Below, one piece after another: positions 1 to 9,229 of a stretch of DNA of 19,653 nucleotides (positions are counted from its first letter, which is position 1; each line of letters opens with the position of its first letter). The stretch is taken from NCBI GenBank assembly GCA_012798155.1, contig JAAZNR010000462.1, forward strand, positions 1-19,653. Direction: 5' to 3'. The notes under the pieces were generated by a model. The model had not been told where the DNA came from. It saw only the letters and a list, made by a program, of their open reading frames with translations, and did not search any database. This stretch comes from Thermogutta sp. GTDB lineage: Bacteria; Planctomycetota; Planctomycetia; Pirellulales; Thermoguttaceae. The translations under genes were made by a program, and so were the position numbers.

Positions 1-831
1 GCGTGCCAGCCGCGCGTAATCGATATCTCCCGGCCCGAATGCCTCCGTCCACACGCCGTCTTGAGACTGGCGGAAATGGATCTCGCTCACGCGTTTCCCG
101 TACAGCTTGACGATATCGAAGAGAAACACCTGCGAGTTGCCTGAACCGCGATACATCCAGTGCGCATCCAGGCAAAGCGTAAGGTTGTTGGGATCCGTGG
201 CCAGCATCATGTGTTGAAACTCGCGGGCGGCGTTGCGCAATTCCATGTCGTGGTTGTGCAGCGCAAGGACCATGCCCCGCTCGCGGAGGGCGGCTCCCAA
301 GCGGTTCAGGGCGTCGGCCTGTACCTCGAGCTGTTCGTCCGTCTTGTCGGCCCGGCCGGTCTCGCGATTCCAGGAGAGCGGGGCGGGATTGATGACCACA
401 ATTCCCGTGTTCAATTCCGCCTTGGCCTTGTCCGCGGTCACGAGGATTTGTTCGATCGAAGCGTTCGCCGCCTCCTTGTCGTGCAGCGGCAGCCCGATGT
501 AGAAGGATCGCATTTCCAGCCCGTGCTTTTTGAGCAGCGGGGCATAGCGAGCCACGTCATCCGGGGATCCCAGCAGGGCTTCAAAACCTTGCAGACCCGC
601 CGCGGCCACGTCCGCCAACCCGGCATCCAAGTCGGCGTTGAAATCGCGGTTCTCGCGGCGATAGTACGTGTACCACGGATAGGCGTTGGAGGCCACATGA
701 AGCCCGTCGTCCCCCGCGGCTTCACCGAAGGCCTTTCCCAAGGCGAAGAGATCCGACATCAGTACGGCGGCGGAAGTCGCCCCCAAGCCGCCCAGGAAAT
801 TGCGCCGTGAAGCATGACCATCGTGAAGCAT
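1..831 (-). CDS. Tat-signal sugar phosphate isomerase/epimerase-like protein (C-terminus cut by window edge)
   Basis: 277 codons are visible and the frame is open to base 1, so the C-terminus is missing. The N-terminus has a twin-arginine motif, SRRNFLGG (residues 8-15), followed by an Ala/Leu/Met stretch, so export by Tat is likely. The rest reads as an AP-endonuclease-2/xylose-isomerase-like TIM barrel: LALHNHDME (189-197), CLDAHWM (220-226) and EIHFRQSQ (250-257) followed by GPGDIDY, which supply the His/Asp/Glu metal ligands typical of the family. I chose the ATG at 831 because GGGAGG lies 8 nt upstream and because it keeps the whole Tat motif. The substrate cannot be told; exported members are common in planctomycetes, usually near sugar genes, and a glycoside hydrolase is divergent here. 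The start codon lies inside a 10-bp direct repeat, and the second ATG copy is out of frame. Family call is firm; substrate unknown. Confidence 0.88.
   Translation of the reverse strand, partial: MLHDGHASRRNFLGGLGATSAAVLMSDLFALGKAFGEAAGDDGLHVASNAYPWYTYYRRENRDFNADLDAGLADVAAAGLQGFEALLGSPDDVARYAPLLKKHGLEMRSFYIGLPLHDKEAANASIEQILVTADKAKAELNTGIVVINPAPLSWNRETGRADKTDEQLEVQADALNRLGAALRERGMVLALHNHDMELRNAAREFQHMMLATDPNNLTLCLDAHWMYRGSGNSQVFLFDIVKLYGKRVSEIHFRQSQDGVWTEAFGPGDIDYARLAR
806..831. repeat. paired 10-bp direct repeat over the start of the isomerase gene
   Basis: CGTGAAGCAT occurs at 806-815 and again at 822-831, a period of 16 bp. Read on the minus strand, each copy contains an ATG; only the upstream one (831) is in frame with the Tat signal. 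Confidence 0.8.
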
Positions 832-869
832 ACGATCGACCTCCCATGGGCAAGAGTGAAGCCGGCCAG

Positions 870-911
870 AAAACCACGTCCCTGGAGAACAAAATCACGT
901 CCCTGGAGAAA
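870..911. repeat. tandem pair, 21-bp unit
   Basis: The two units are 870-890 and 891-911 and match at 19 of 21 positions. The exact core CACGTCCCTGGAGAA is at 875-889 and 896-910. Confidence 0.9.
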
Positions 912-933
912 CGGACGGCAACGACCCGTTCTT

Positions 934-965
934 CCAGCGAGTTCGCCTCTCCCAGCGAGTTTGCC
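934..965. repeat. paired 14-bp direct repeat, period 18
   Basis: CCAGCGAGTTCGCC at 934-947 is repeated as CCAGCGAGTTTGCC at 952-965, one mismatch, with 4 bp between. Confidence 0.85.
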
Positions 966-1002
966 GGCGGCACGACCTTTCCGTGCGAAATGCGTACCCG
1001 CC

Positions 1003-1029
1003 GACTTGCCGCCAAAGACTTGCCGCCAA
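1003..1029. repeat. tandem pair, 14-bp unit
   Basis: GACTTGCCGCCAA at 1003-1015 recurs at 1017-1029, a period of 14 bp. The second copy supplies the candidate -35 element of the downstream promoter. Confidence 0.9.
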
Positions 1030-1048
1030 TATAGAGGTTCGTCATAAT
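1020..1048 (+). promoter_or_regulatory. candidate sigma70-like promoter for the glycoside hydrolase
   Basis: TTGCCG at 1020-1025 and CATAAT at 1043-1048 are separated by 17 bp. The start would fall near 1055, leaving a leader of roughly 115 nt before the ATG at 1170. The -35 lies in the second copy of one direct repeat and the -10 straddles the end of the first copy of another. This is a sequence match only; planctomycete promoters are poorly characterised. Confidence 0.35.
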
Positions 1049-1069
1049 CGAGAACAAGAGGTTCGTCAT
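1033..1069. repeat. paired 13-bp direct repeat, period 24
   Basis: AGAGGTTCGTCAT occurs exactly at 1033-1045 and 1057-1069, with 11 bp between. Confidence 0.9.
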
Positions 1070-1169
1070 GCTGGAAAGCACGATGCCTCCGCGGTTCGCT
1101 TTCTTTCCGGGCGTCGAATACGGTTCCCCGCCCACGCGAAGTCTCCCCATCCAGAGAAAGGACAGTGCC

Positions 1170-2435
1170 ATGAAGGTTTTCTCCGCCGTCGCCGCAGGAT
1201 TGTTGTTGTTATTGTCGGGCACGGTCATGTCGGCCGAGGTTTCGTGGCCTGCCCCAGTCGTTCCCGACGGTTTCGGCGCCAACATCCACTTCACGCACGC
1301 CAGGCCGGGTGAAATGGAAATGCTGGCCGCTTCCGGAATGCGATGGATTCGGATGGATTTTTCCTGGGGCGGCACGGAACGCGAGAAAGGCGTCTACGAT
1401 TTTTCCGCCTTCGATCATTTGCTGAACGATCTGGAGAAGCACGGCATTCGCGCCCTGCTGATCCTCGATTACTCGAATCGGCACTACGACGAAGGACTCT
1501 CGCCGCATTCGGACGAGGGACGGCAGGCCTTCGCACGCTGGGCCGCCGCCGCGGCAAAGCATTTTCAGGGTCGCGGCATTCTTTGGGAAATGTATAACGA
1601 ACCGAATATCGGCTTCTGGAAACCCAAGCCCAACGTGAAGGACTACACGGCCCTGGCCGTCGAGGTCGGCAAGGCGATCCGCCGCGAGGCCCCGGGTGAG
1701 ATCTACATCGGCCCGGCCACTTCGCAAATCGACATGAAGTTCCTCGAGGATTGCTTCAAGGCCGGCTTGCTGGAGTACTGGGACGCCGTATCGGTCCATC
1801 CCTATCGCCAAACCGCCCCGGAGACCGTGATTCCCGAGTATCAAAACTTGCGAGAATTGATCGCGAAATACGCCCCGGCGGGGAAAACGATTCCCATCAT
1901 CTCGGGCGAATGGGGATATTCGGCGGCCTGGAAAAACTACGACGAGCAACGTCAGGGCAAATACCTCCCTCGCCAATGGTTGACCAACCTGGCGGAGGGC
2001 ATTCCGGTGTCCATCTGGTACGATTGGCATGACGACGGCCCCGACCCGAAGGAACCGGAGCATCACTTCGGAATGACGGCATTTCCTTACCACGAGGGCC
2101 GAAACCCCGTTTACGACCCGAAGCCCGCCTATGTCGCGGCGCAGACTCTGAATCGGGTCTTGTCGGGCTACCGCTTCGTCAAACGCTTGGAGGTTAGCGG
2201 CGAGCAGGCGGCTCAGTGCCACGTGTTGCTTTTCGAAAAGGACGGCCGCCCCGCCCTTGCCGCCTGGACGCAAGCGGACGGCCAAACGGCGCGGATTACG
2301 GTGGAGATCCCCGCCGGGGAGTATCGTGGGTTGGACTATCTCGGCAAGGAGATCACCGCCGCCCTCCAAGCATCCGGTTCCGCCGTAACGCTGGAGCTTC
2401 AAGATACCCCCATTTATTTCTTATCGCGACCATAG
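1170..2435 (+). CDS. secreted clan GH-A glycoside hydrolase
   Basis: The protein is 421 aa. A signal peptide spans residues 1 to about 22 (MKVFSAVAAG, a Leu run, then cleavage near MSA/EV). A TIM-barrel glycosidase follows. The NEP motif in LWEMYNEPNIGFW puts the likely acid/base at E144, and the nucleophile is probably E247 in ISGEWGYS; both are clan GH-A landmarks. SVHPYR (208-213) and SIWYDWHDDG (281-290) fit barrel strands near the active site. Residues from about 340 look like a small beta domain. The overall look is GH5- or GH39-like; the family and substrate cannot be fixed by eye. The frame stays open upstream to 1068, but the ATG at 1170 is preceded by AAAGGA at suitable spacing and begins the signal peptide. 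It faces the VCBS-A gene tail to tail. It probably acts on an external or periplasmic polysaccharide. Confidence 0.88.
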   Translation: MKVFSAVAAGLLLLLSGTVMSAEVSWPAPVVPDGFGANIHFTHARPGEMEMLAASGMRWIRMDFSWGGTEREKGVYDFSAFDHLLNDLEKHGIRALLILDYSNRHYDEGLSPHSDEGRQAFARWAAAAAKHFQGRGILWEMYNEPNIGFWKPKPNVKDYTALAVEVGKAIRREAPGEIYIGPATSQIDMKFLEDCFKAGLLEYWDAVSVHPYRQTAPETVIPEYQNLRELIAKYAPAGKTIPIISGEWGYSAAWKNYDEQRQGKYLPRQWLTNLAEGIPVSIWYDWHDDGPDPKEPEHHFGMTAFPYHEGRNPVYDPKPAYVAAQTLNRVLSGYRFVKRLEVSGEQAAQCHVLLFEKDGRPALAAWTQADGQTARITVEIPAGEYRGLDYLGKEITAALQASGSAVTLELQDTPIYFLSRP

Positions 2436-2463
2436 AGCGGGGAATCTCGGAAAATCACAATTG

Positions 2464-2483
2464 CAAGAGGCGACAAGAGGCGA
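2464..2483. repeat. exact 10-bp tandem duplication in the convergent spacer
   Basis: CAAGAGGCGA occurs at 2464-2473 and immediately again at 2474-2483. The spacer between the two convergent genes (2436-2504) is only 69 bp, and I see no clear intrinsic terminator in it. Confidence 0.85.
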
Positions 2484-2504
2484 GTGGTGGGCCTCACGGC
2501 ATCG

Positions 2505-4328
2505 TCAACCGTCGGAGGCGGGCGATTGCCCTTCCACCACGTAAATGAGCCGGTCGCCGGGGACGTTTTCCAGCACGTCCCGGTTGCCGCTCGGCCAACG
2601 CACTTCGACGCGATCGACCATCGTCCGAGGACCTAGACCGAAGTGCAGGCGACGGCCCCAGTCGCTTTGATAGCCCCGCCCGCTTCGAACCTCGTCCGCG
2701 AGCCGCAGGTCCCCGGCCGTAACGTCCACCCGTGCCCCGATCGCGCTGCGGTTGGACGCGCGGCCATCCAGCCGTACTTGCAACCAATGATCGCGAGAAG
2801 GCGTATCATTGCGTAGGACGGTGGCGGGCATCCGCGAATTGAGCACCACAATGTCGAGGTCCCCGTCGTTGTCCAGGTCGGCGGCGGCCGCTCCGCGACT
2901 GCTCAAGCGGACTTGAAGCCCCGGACCGCTTCGTCCGCTGACATCTTCGAATTTTCCGTTGCCCAGATTTTTGAGCAGGATATTCTTGGCCCAATACGAA
3001 GTCGTGCGATCCCGCAGTTCTACGTTGTCATCCAAATGGCCGCACGCGATGAAGACGTCGCGGAAGCCGTCGTTGTCGAAATCCGCGATGACAACGCCCC
3101 AAGTAACGTATGAATAGGAACTGACGCCGGCGCCGCTGGTGGCGGTGGCGTCCTCGAAGAACGCCCCCAGATTGCGATAGAACGTGACGGTCTCGTTTTG
3201 GTAGGAGGTCATGAAAAGATCGAACAGGCCGTCGTTGTCCAAGTCGCCGCAATCCGCCCCCATGCTGGCTTGGGGAGCGCCGAAGGCGTCATAGGCGACG
3301 CCGCGGACGATCGCATTGTCCTGGAAGCGACCGGTTCCATCGTTGATCCAAAGGAAGTTCTCCTTGACGTCGTTGCAAACGAAGATGTCGGTATCCCCGT
3401 CGTTATCGAAGTCGCCTCCCACCAGCCCCATGCACGTTCCCGACAGCGTCCCAATTCCGGACGTCTCGCTCGCGTCTCGGAACGTGCCGTCGCCGTTATT
3501 GTGGTAGAAGGTGTCGGGGATCGGTTGGTAATCAAGCGGCCCCGGATAAGAGGGGATGCCGTTGATGGATCGGGCGATGTGCCGGTCGAAGGAAAAGTCG
3601 ATGTAGTTTCCGACATACAGATCGACCCAGCCGTCGCGGTCGGCGTCCAAGAAGCAGACGCCCGCCCCCATCTGATCGCCGCCGCGGACGCCGCATTCCT
3701 CGGTCGCATCGGAAAACGTGCCGTCTCCATTGTTGCGATAGAAGACGTTCGGCCCGAGATTGTTCACGTACACGTCTTCAAAGCCGTTATTATCAACGTC
3801 CGCCGCGGCCACACCCAGTCCATAGCCCGGATCGCCTACTCCGGCGGCCCCGGTCACGTCGACGAACTTCCAGTCACCTAGATTTCGATAGAGCCGATTG
3901 CGGGGAGTGTCGCCGGGAGGACTTCCCGGCAAAGGGGCCCCATTGAGAAAGTAGATGTCTTCGTGGGTGTCTTTATCGTAATCGAAGATCAGAAGGCTGG
4001 CGGACATCGGCTCGATGACGTACCGCCGTCCGCTGCTGCCGTCCGTGTGGCGGAAGTCGATGCCCGCCTCGGTCGTGACCTCCACGAAATAAAACGGCGC
4101 GGGGGCCGCTCCGGCTTGTCCGAACTGCGGCGTCTCTCCCACCCCGGATTCGCTTTTTCCGGCCGGGGTACGAAGGACCGCCGAGAGCGTCTCCGGAACG
4201 TTTGTGTTGCGGTCTGATACGACTCGATTGCGATGGGCGATGCCCTTCCATAACACGTAGCCGACGCCCAAACTTGCCAGAACCAAACCGATCAGAAGGG
4301 GCTTTCGATCGCGAAGAGGGATATTCAT
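2505..4328 (-). CDS. VCBS-A: membrane-anchored FG-GAP/VCBS beta-propeller with ASPIC/UnbV domain (CRTAC1-like)
   Basis: The protein is 607 aa. A hydrophobic segment at residues 11-27 (LLIGLVLASLGVGYVLW) is an uncleaved anchor or signal, followed by a low-complexity linker to about 78. Then come FG-GAP/VCBS repeats with EF-hand-like Asp motifs at 116 (degenerate, DYDKDTHED), 177, 228, 306, 362, 416 and 484 (such as DFDNDGDTD), fitting a seven-bladed propeller. The C-terminal 515-597 matches ASPIC/UnbV style (HWLQVRL, GARVDV, GYQSDWGRRLHFGLG, VEVRWPSG). Such proteins are CRTAC1-family and usually exported; their bacterial role is not known. The start is the ATG at 4328, which overlaps the TPR-A stop by ATGA, implying translational coupling. 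The frame stays open upstream to 4706, but that part overlaps TPR-A and looks non-native. It is the last gene of the five-gene block. Confidence 0.9.
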   Translation of the reverse strand: MNIPLRDRKPLLIGLVLASLGVGYVLWKGIAHRNRVVSDRNTNVPETLSAVLRTPAGKSESGVGETPQFGQAGAAPAPFYFVEVTTEAGIDFRHTDGSSGRRYVIEPMSASLLIFDYDKDTHEDIYFLNGAPLPGSPPGDTPRNRLYRNLGDWKFVDVTGAAGVGDPGYGLGVAAADVDNNGFEDVYVNNLGPNVFYRNNGDGTFSDATEECGVRGGDQMGAGVCFLDADRDGWVDLYVGNYIDFSFDRHIARSINGIPSYPGPLDYQPIPDTFYHNNGDGTFRDASETSGIGTLSGTCMGLVGGDFDNDGDTDIFVCNDVKENFLWINDGTGRFQDNAIVRGVAYDAFGAPQASMGADCGDLDNDGLFDLFMTSYQNETVTFYRNLGAFFEDATATSGAGVSSYSYVTWGVVIADFDNDGFRDVFIACGHLDDNVELRDRTTSYWAKNILLKNLGNGKFEDVSGRSGPGLQVRLSSRGAAAADLDNDGDLDIVVLNSRMPATVLRNDTPSRDHWLQVRLDGRASNRSAIGARVDVTAGDLRLADEVRSGRGYQSDWGRRLHFGLGPRTMVDRVEVRWPSGNRDVLENVPGDRLIYVVEGQSPASDG

Positions 4329-5617
4329 GGTCGCTTGTACGAGCCGGAGGAGAGTTTGGGGGCAGAAGCTCCCGGTGCGTTCTGCTCGCGGTCCTCCGTT
4401 AATTGACGATACAGCGCCATCGCCTCCGGCCGGCGCTCGCCGAAGGCCAAGGCTCTGCGAACCGCATCCAACGCCTCCTTGGAACGTCCGGCCGCTCGGT
4501 AGGAGCGAGCCAAAAGAAAACTCGTCGCCGCGCTCGGTGAAGCGGCGGCTGCGGCCTCCGCATGGGCTATGGCGTCGTTCAACCGATCCGTCCGCTTCAG
4601 ATACAGCTCCGCAAGGTCGCGGTGCGCCTCCCAATTGTCCGGGCGCAACGCGAGGGCCCGGTGCAACAACCGTTCGGCAACCCGCCCCTCCCCGTGAACC
4701 GCACACAACCGCCCCGCCATGGTGTACGCCTCGGCCAATTTGTGAGCAAAGGATGCGGTGTCGTCATGGACTTTCCGCGTTTGTTGAGCGGCCTCCCGCT
4801 CCCGTTCGCGGACTTTACGCAATCGCTCGGTGAATTTGGCGGTTTGCTGGTGATCTTGGAGGCGAGAAAAGACCGTCGCCAAACCGGCCAGCGCAACGGG
4901 ATCATCCGGTTCAAGGATCAGTGCCAATTCATACATCATCCGGGCACGCCGCAAATCGCCGCGACGCAGGTAGCATTGGCCCAACATTTGGGCCCGCCAC
5001 ACGGACTCCACCTCGCTCGGGAAATCCTTTTCCAGCAAATCCACGGCTTCGTCGATTCGTCCCATCCGGATCAAGGCGTCGGCCAATTCCAGCATCGGAC
5101 CGATCGCCCCTGGTGACAGCGCGATCACTCGCCGAAAGTGGGGCACGGCCTGTTCGAAACGGCTGCGAGCCACGTCAATGAGCGCCAATCCGTGATGGGC
5201 GTGAGCATTGTCGGGATCAAGCCGCAAAACGCTTTGAAAGGCATCCTCCGCGGCATCCATCTCGCCCAGGTGGTACTCCAAGCGGCCTGCGATGATCCCT
5301 GCGTCGGCGGCGTCGGGAAACCGCCGCCTCAACCAGTCGGCCAAGCGGTGCATTTCTTCCCGCACGGCGGCCGCACTTCGAGGAATGGCGGCGGTGTCCG
5401 CGGGCAGTTCCGGGAATCGCTCGGCGACGCGCGAATTCCCCGCGAAGGAGGCCGAAGAGCCGACCCTCCGCTCCGCCACACGATTAAGAAAGGGAAAACG
5501 GCCGCCCCGATAGAGCCGGACCAGGCCCGCCAACACCGTAATGAAAACGACGGTCCCGATCACCAGATGCCAAGTCGGGAGCTTACGGAAAAGAAAAAGA
5601 GATAAGACATATCGCAT
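4325..5617 (-). CDS. TPR-A: membrane-anchored tetratricopeptide-repeat protein
   Basis: The protein is 430 aa. A transmembrane segment at about 17-34 (WHLVIGTVVFITVLAGLV) follows a short basic N-terminus. After a linker, TPR units run from about 85 to 405, recognisable by W/Y-G-A-P spacing such as EYHLGEMDAAEDAFQSVLRL, LRRGDLRRARMMYELALIL and RSYRAAGRSKEALDAVRRAL. A highly charged segment at 266-284 (RKVREREREAAQQTRKV) splits the array; TPR-B has a similar one at the matching place, so the two are paralogues. TPRs bind proteins; the anchor suggests work at the cytoplasmic membrane, with the solenoid probably outside. The ATG at 5617 has AGGGG upstream; a TTG at 5635 is possible but less likely. 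The stop overlaps the VCBS-A start by 4 bp. A 112-bp gap separates it from VCBS-B. Confidence 0.87.
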   Translation of the reverse strand: MRYVLSLFLFRKLPTWHLVIGTVVFITVLAGLVRLYRGGRFPFLNRVAERRVGSSASFAGNSRVAERFPELPADTAAIPRSAAAVREEMHRLADWLRRRFPDAADAGIIAGRLEYHLGEMDAAEDAFQSVLRLDPDNAHAHHGLALIDVARSRFEQAVPHFRRVIALSPGAIGPMLELADALIRMGRIDEAVDLLEKDFPSEVESVWRAQMLGQCYLRRGDLRRARMMYELALILEPDDPVALAGLATVFSRLQDHQQTAKFTERLRKVREREREAAQQTRKVHDDTASFAHKLAEAYTMAGRLCAVHGEGRVAERLLHRALALRPDNWEAHRDLAELYLKRTDRLNDAIAHAEAAAAASPSAATSFLLARSYRAAGRSKEALDAVRRALAFGERRPEAMALYRQLTEDREQNAPGASAPKLSSGSYKRP

Positions 5618-5729
5618 GGCAGCAGCCCCTGCCAAAGCGCATTCAGGTTTCGTTTTACATCGCTTTACCCGCTCGTCGATCGCCTGGAAGTCTGTTTTTC
5701 CATCTCATCTCCGTTCCGAACGCAAAGAC

Positions 5730-7488
5730 CTATCGGCCTAAGCGGCCTTTCGGCAAGTCGAGGACCTCGTACTTCGAGGACCCTTGCCGCAATAGGATGA
5801 ACCGATCCACCGGCAGATTGTAATACGTCTCCGTCTTTCCGCCCAACCACCGGACCTCGATGCGGTCGATTTTCTTGTGTGCTCCCAAGCCGAAGTGCAG
5901 GCGTTCGCCCCAATGACTCTGATATCCTCGACCCGCATGGCGCTCGTCCAATTGGACGAGATCACCGGTAACCACCTTCACATGCGAACCGACTCCGTCG
6001 CGATTCGACGTTTTCCCTTCGAGGATGATTTGCACCCAGTGATTGCCGTTTCGAGTATCGTTTCGAATAATCGTCGGAGTTTCTCGTGAATTGAGAACCA
6101 CGACATCCGGATCACCGTCATTATCCAGATCGGCCACTGCCGCACCGCGACTGGCGAAAACCGGCCGCATGCCGTTGCCCGCCTGCGACGAAACATCCAC
6201 AAACTTACCATCGCCCGTATTGCGGAGCAATAGATTGGCCACGCGCCAGGCCGTGGCGGGACGCCGCAATTCGGCATTGTCCTCCGTATGGCCGTTGGCG
6301 ATGAAAACATCGGGATTGCCGTCGTTGTCGAAGTCCGCCCAACAGACACCCCAGTTGACGTGGAAGTACGTACCCTGGCCGGCATCGGTCAAGCGGGTCA
6401 CATCCTCGAAGAAACCGCCGCCCAAGTTCTTGTAGAGGACCGTCAACTCGTCCTCGTAAGCCGTCATGTAGAAATCGATCCATCCGTCGTGATCGTAGTC
6501 GGCGGCGTCCACTCCCATGCTGGCGTTCTCCTCGCCTTGTGCGTTGTAAGCCAAGCCCGCTTCCACCGCGCGTTCCTCAAAGCGGCCGCTGCCGTCGTTT
6601 ACAAAGAGGAAGTTTTCCGCCACGTCATTCAGTACGAAAACATCGGTATCGCCGTCATTGTCCACGTCGGCGGCGGTCATCCCCATGGCCGTTCCCGCCA
6701 CAGCGGCGATCCCCGATTCCTCGCTGACGTCCGTGAACTTTCCGTTTCCGTCGTTCCGGAACAGGCTGTCGGGAATGGGGAGATAGTCGCGCGGCGAGGG
6801 GTAGTGCGGCACGCCGTCCACCATCCGTTCCACGTTCATGCTGGGATCGAATCGCAGATAATTGCCGACGTAGAGATCGAGATCGCCGTCGCCCTCGATA
6901 TCCAGAAAGATGGCGCCCGCGCCGACACAATCATCCCGGCCGGCCACGCCCGCTACGTCCGTCACGTCCTCGAAGGTTCCGTCGCCTTGATTGTGGTACA
7001 GGACGTTGCGTCCGTAATTGTTGAGAAAGATGTCGGGGTGTCCGTCGTTGTCATAGTCCGCTACTGCCACGCCCAGCCCAAAGCCCGTGTCGCCCACGCC
7101 GGCCCGATCCGTCACATCCGTGAATGTTCCGTCGCCGTTGTTGCGGTAGAGGGCATTTCGGGGAGGCGTCGCGGACTGGTAACCGGGCAGCGGCGCCCCG
7201 TTCACAAAATAGATGTCGATCCGGCCGTCGCCGTCGTAATCGAACAAGGCCAAGCCCGCGCTCATCGGTTCCACGATGTAGCGGCGTCCGCTGCTGCCGT
7301 CGGTGTGCCGGAAATGGATGCCCACGCGGTCCGAAACGTCTTCCAGCACAATCGGCCCGGTCGCCTTCGGCTCGGGGGACGGCCTGCGGCATCCCCCGGC
7401 AATCAAGACGATTGCGCCGATCGCTAGAAATGCCGTTCGTAAGCTGCTCTTCCGGTGTGCCACGCGACCCTCGCGGATATCGGACCGG

Positions 7489-7511
<23 letters not shown>
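5730..7511 (-). CDS. VCBS-B: lipoprotein FG-GAP/VCBS beta-propeller with ASPIC/UnbV domain (CRTAC1-like)
   Basis: The protein is 593 aa from the ATG at 7511. A hydrophobic stretch ends in a lipobox-like IAGGC (Cys 41), so it is probably a lipoprotein. The propeller has Asp motifs near 91 (DYDGDGRID), 152, 204 (weak, DIEGDGDLD), 282, 338, 393 and 461. The ASPIC/UnbV tail (about 491-575) includes GYQSHWGERLHFGLG and IEVRWLGG. The HTDGSSGRRY block at 69-78 is nearly identical to the one in VCBS-A. The ATG start gives an unusually long n-region and has no good Shine-Dalgarno site. A GTG at 7463, after GAGGG, would give a normal lipoprotein signal and remove the 23-bp overlap with VCBS-C, so the true start may be there. 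Function is unknown; location is probably the envelope. Confidence 0.9.
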
Positions 7512-9228
<1,717 letters not shown>

Positions 9229-9229
9229 G

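Larger units (their letters stand above)
832..1169. other. 338-bp divergent intergenic region rich in paired direct repeats
   Basis: This spacer lies between the minus-strand isomerase and the plus-strand glycoside hydrolase. I see no convincing gene. It must hold promoters for both directions. It contains four separate paired direct repeats (listed individually) and a candidate plus-strand promoter at 1020-1048. Short frames run through it on both strands, but none has a family signature or a good ribosome binding site. Confidence 0.7.

Noticed and set aside
807..1034. Plus-strand 75-codon frame with a heptad-like TSLENKI/TSLEKRT duplication
   Set aside because: The duplication follows from the 21-bp DNA repeat. 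It would need a GTG start inside the isomerase gene, without a convincing ribosome site.
870..1069. CRISPR-like array
   Set aside because: The repeats are different sequences, each in only two copies, with no constant spacer length and no cas genes.
722..1375. Minus-strand 217-codon frame in which three of the paired repeats are in phase
   Set aside because: It overlaps the isomerase start and the hydrolase signal peptide, breaks phase at the 14-bp repeat and has no recognisable domain or start site.
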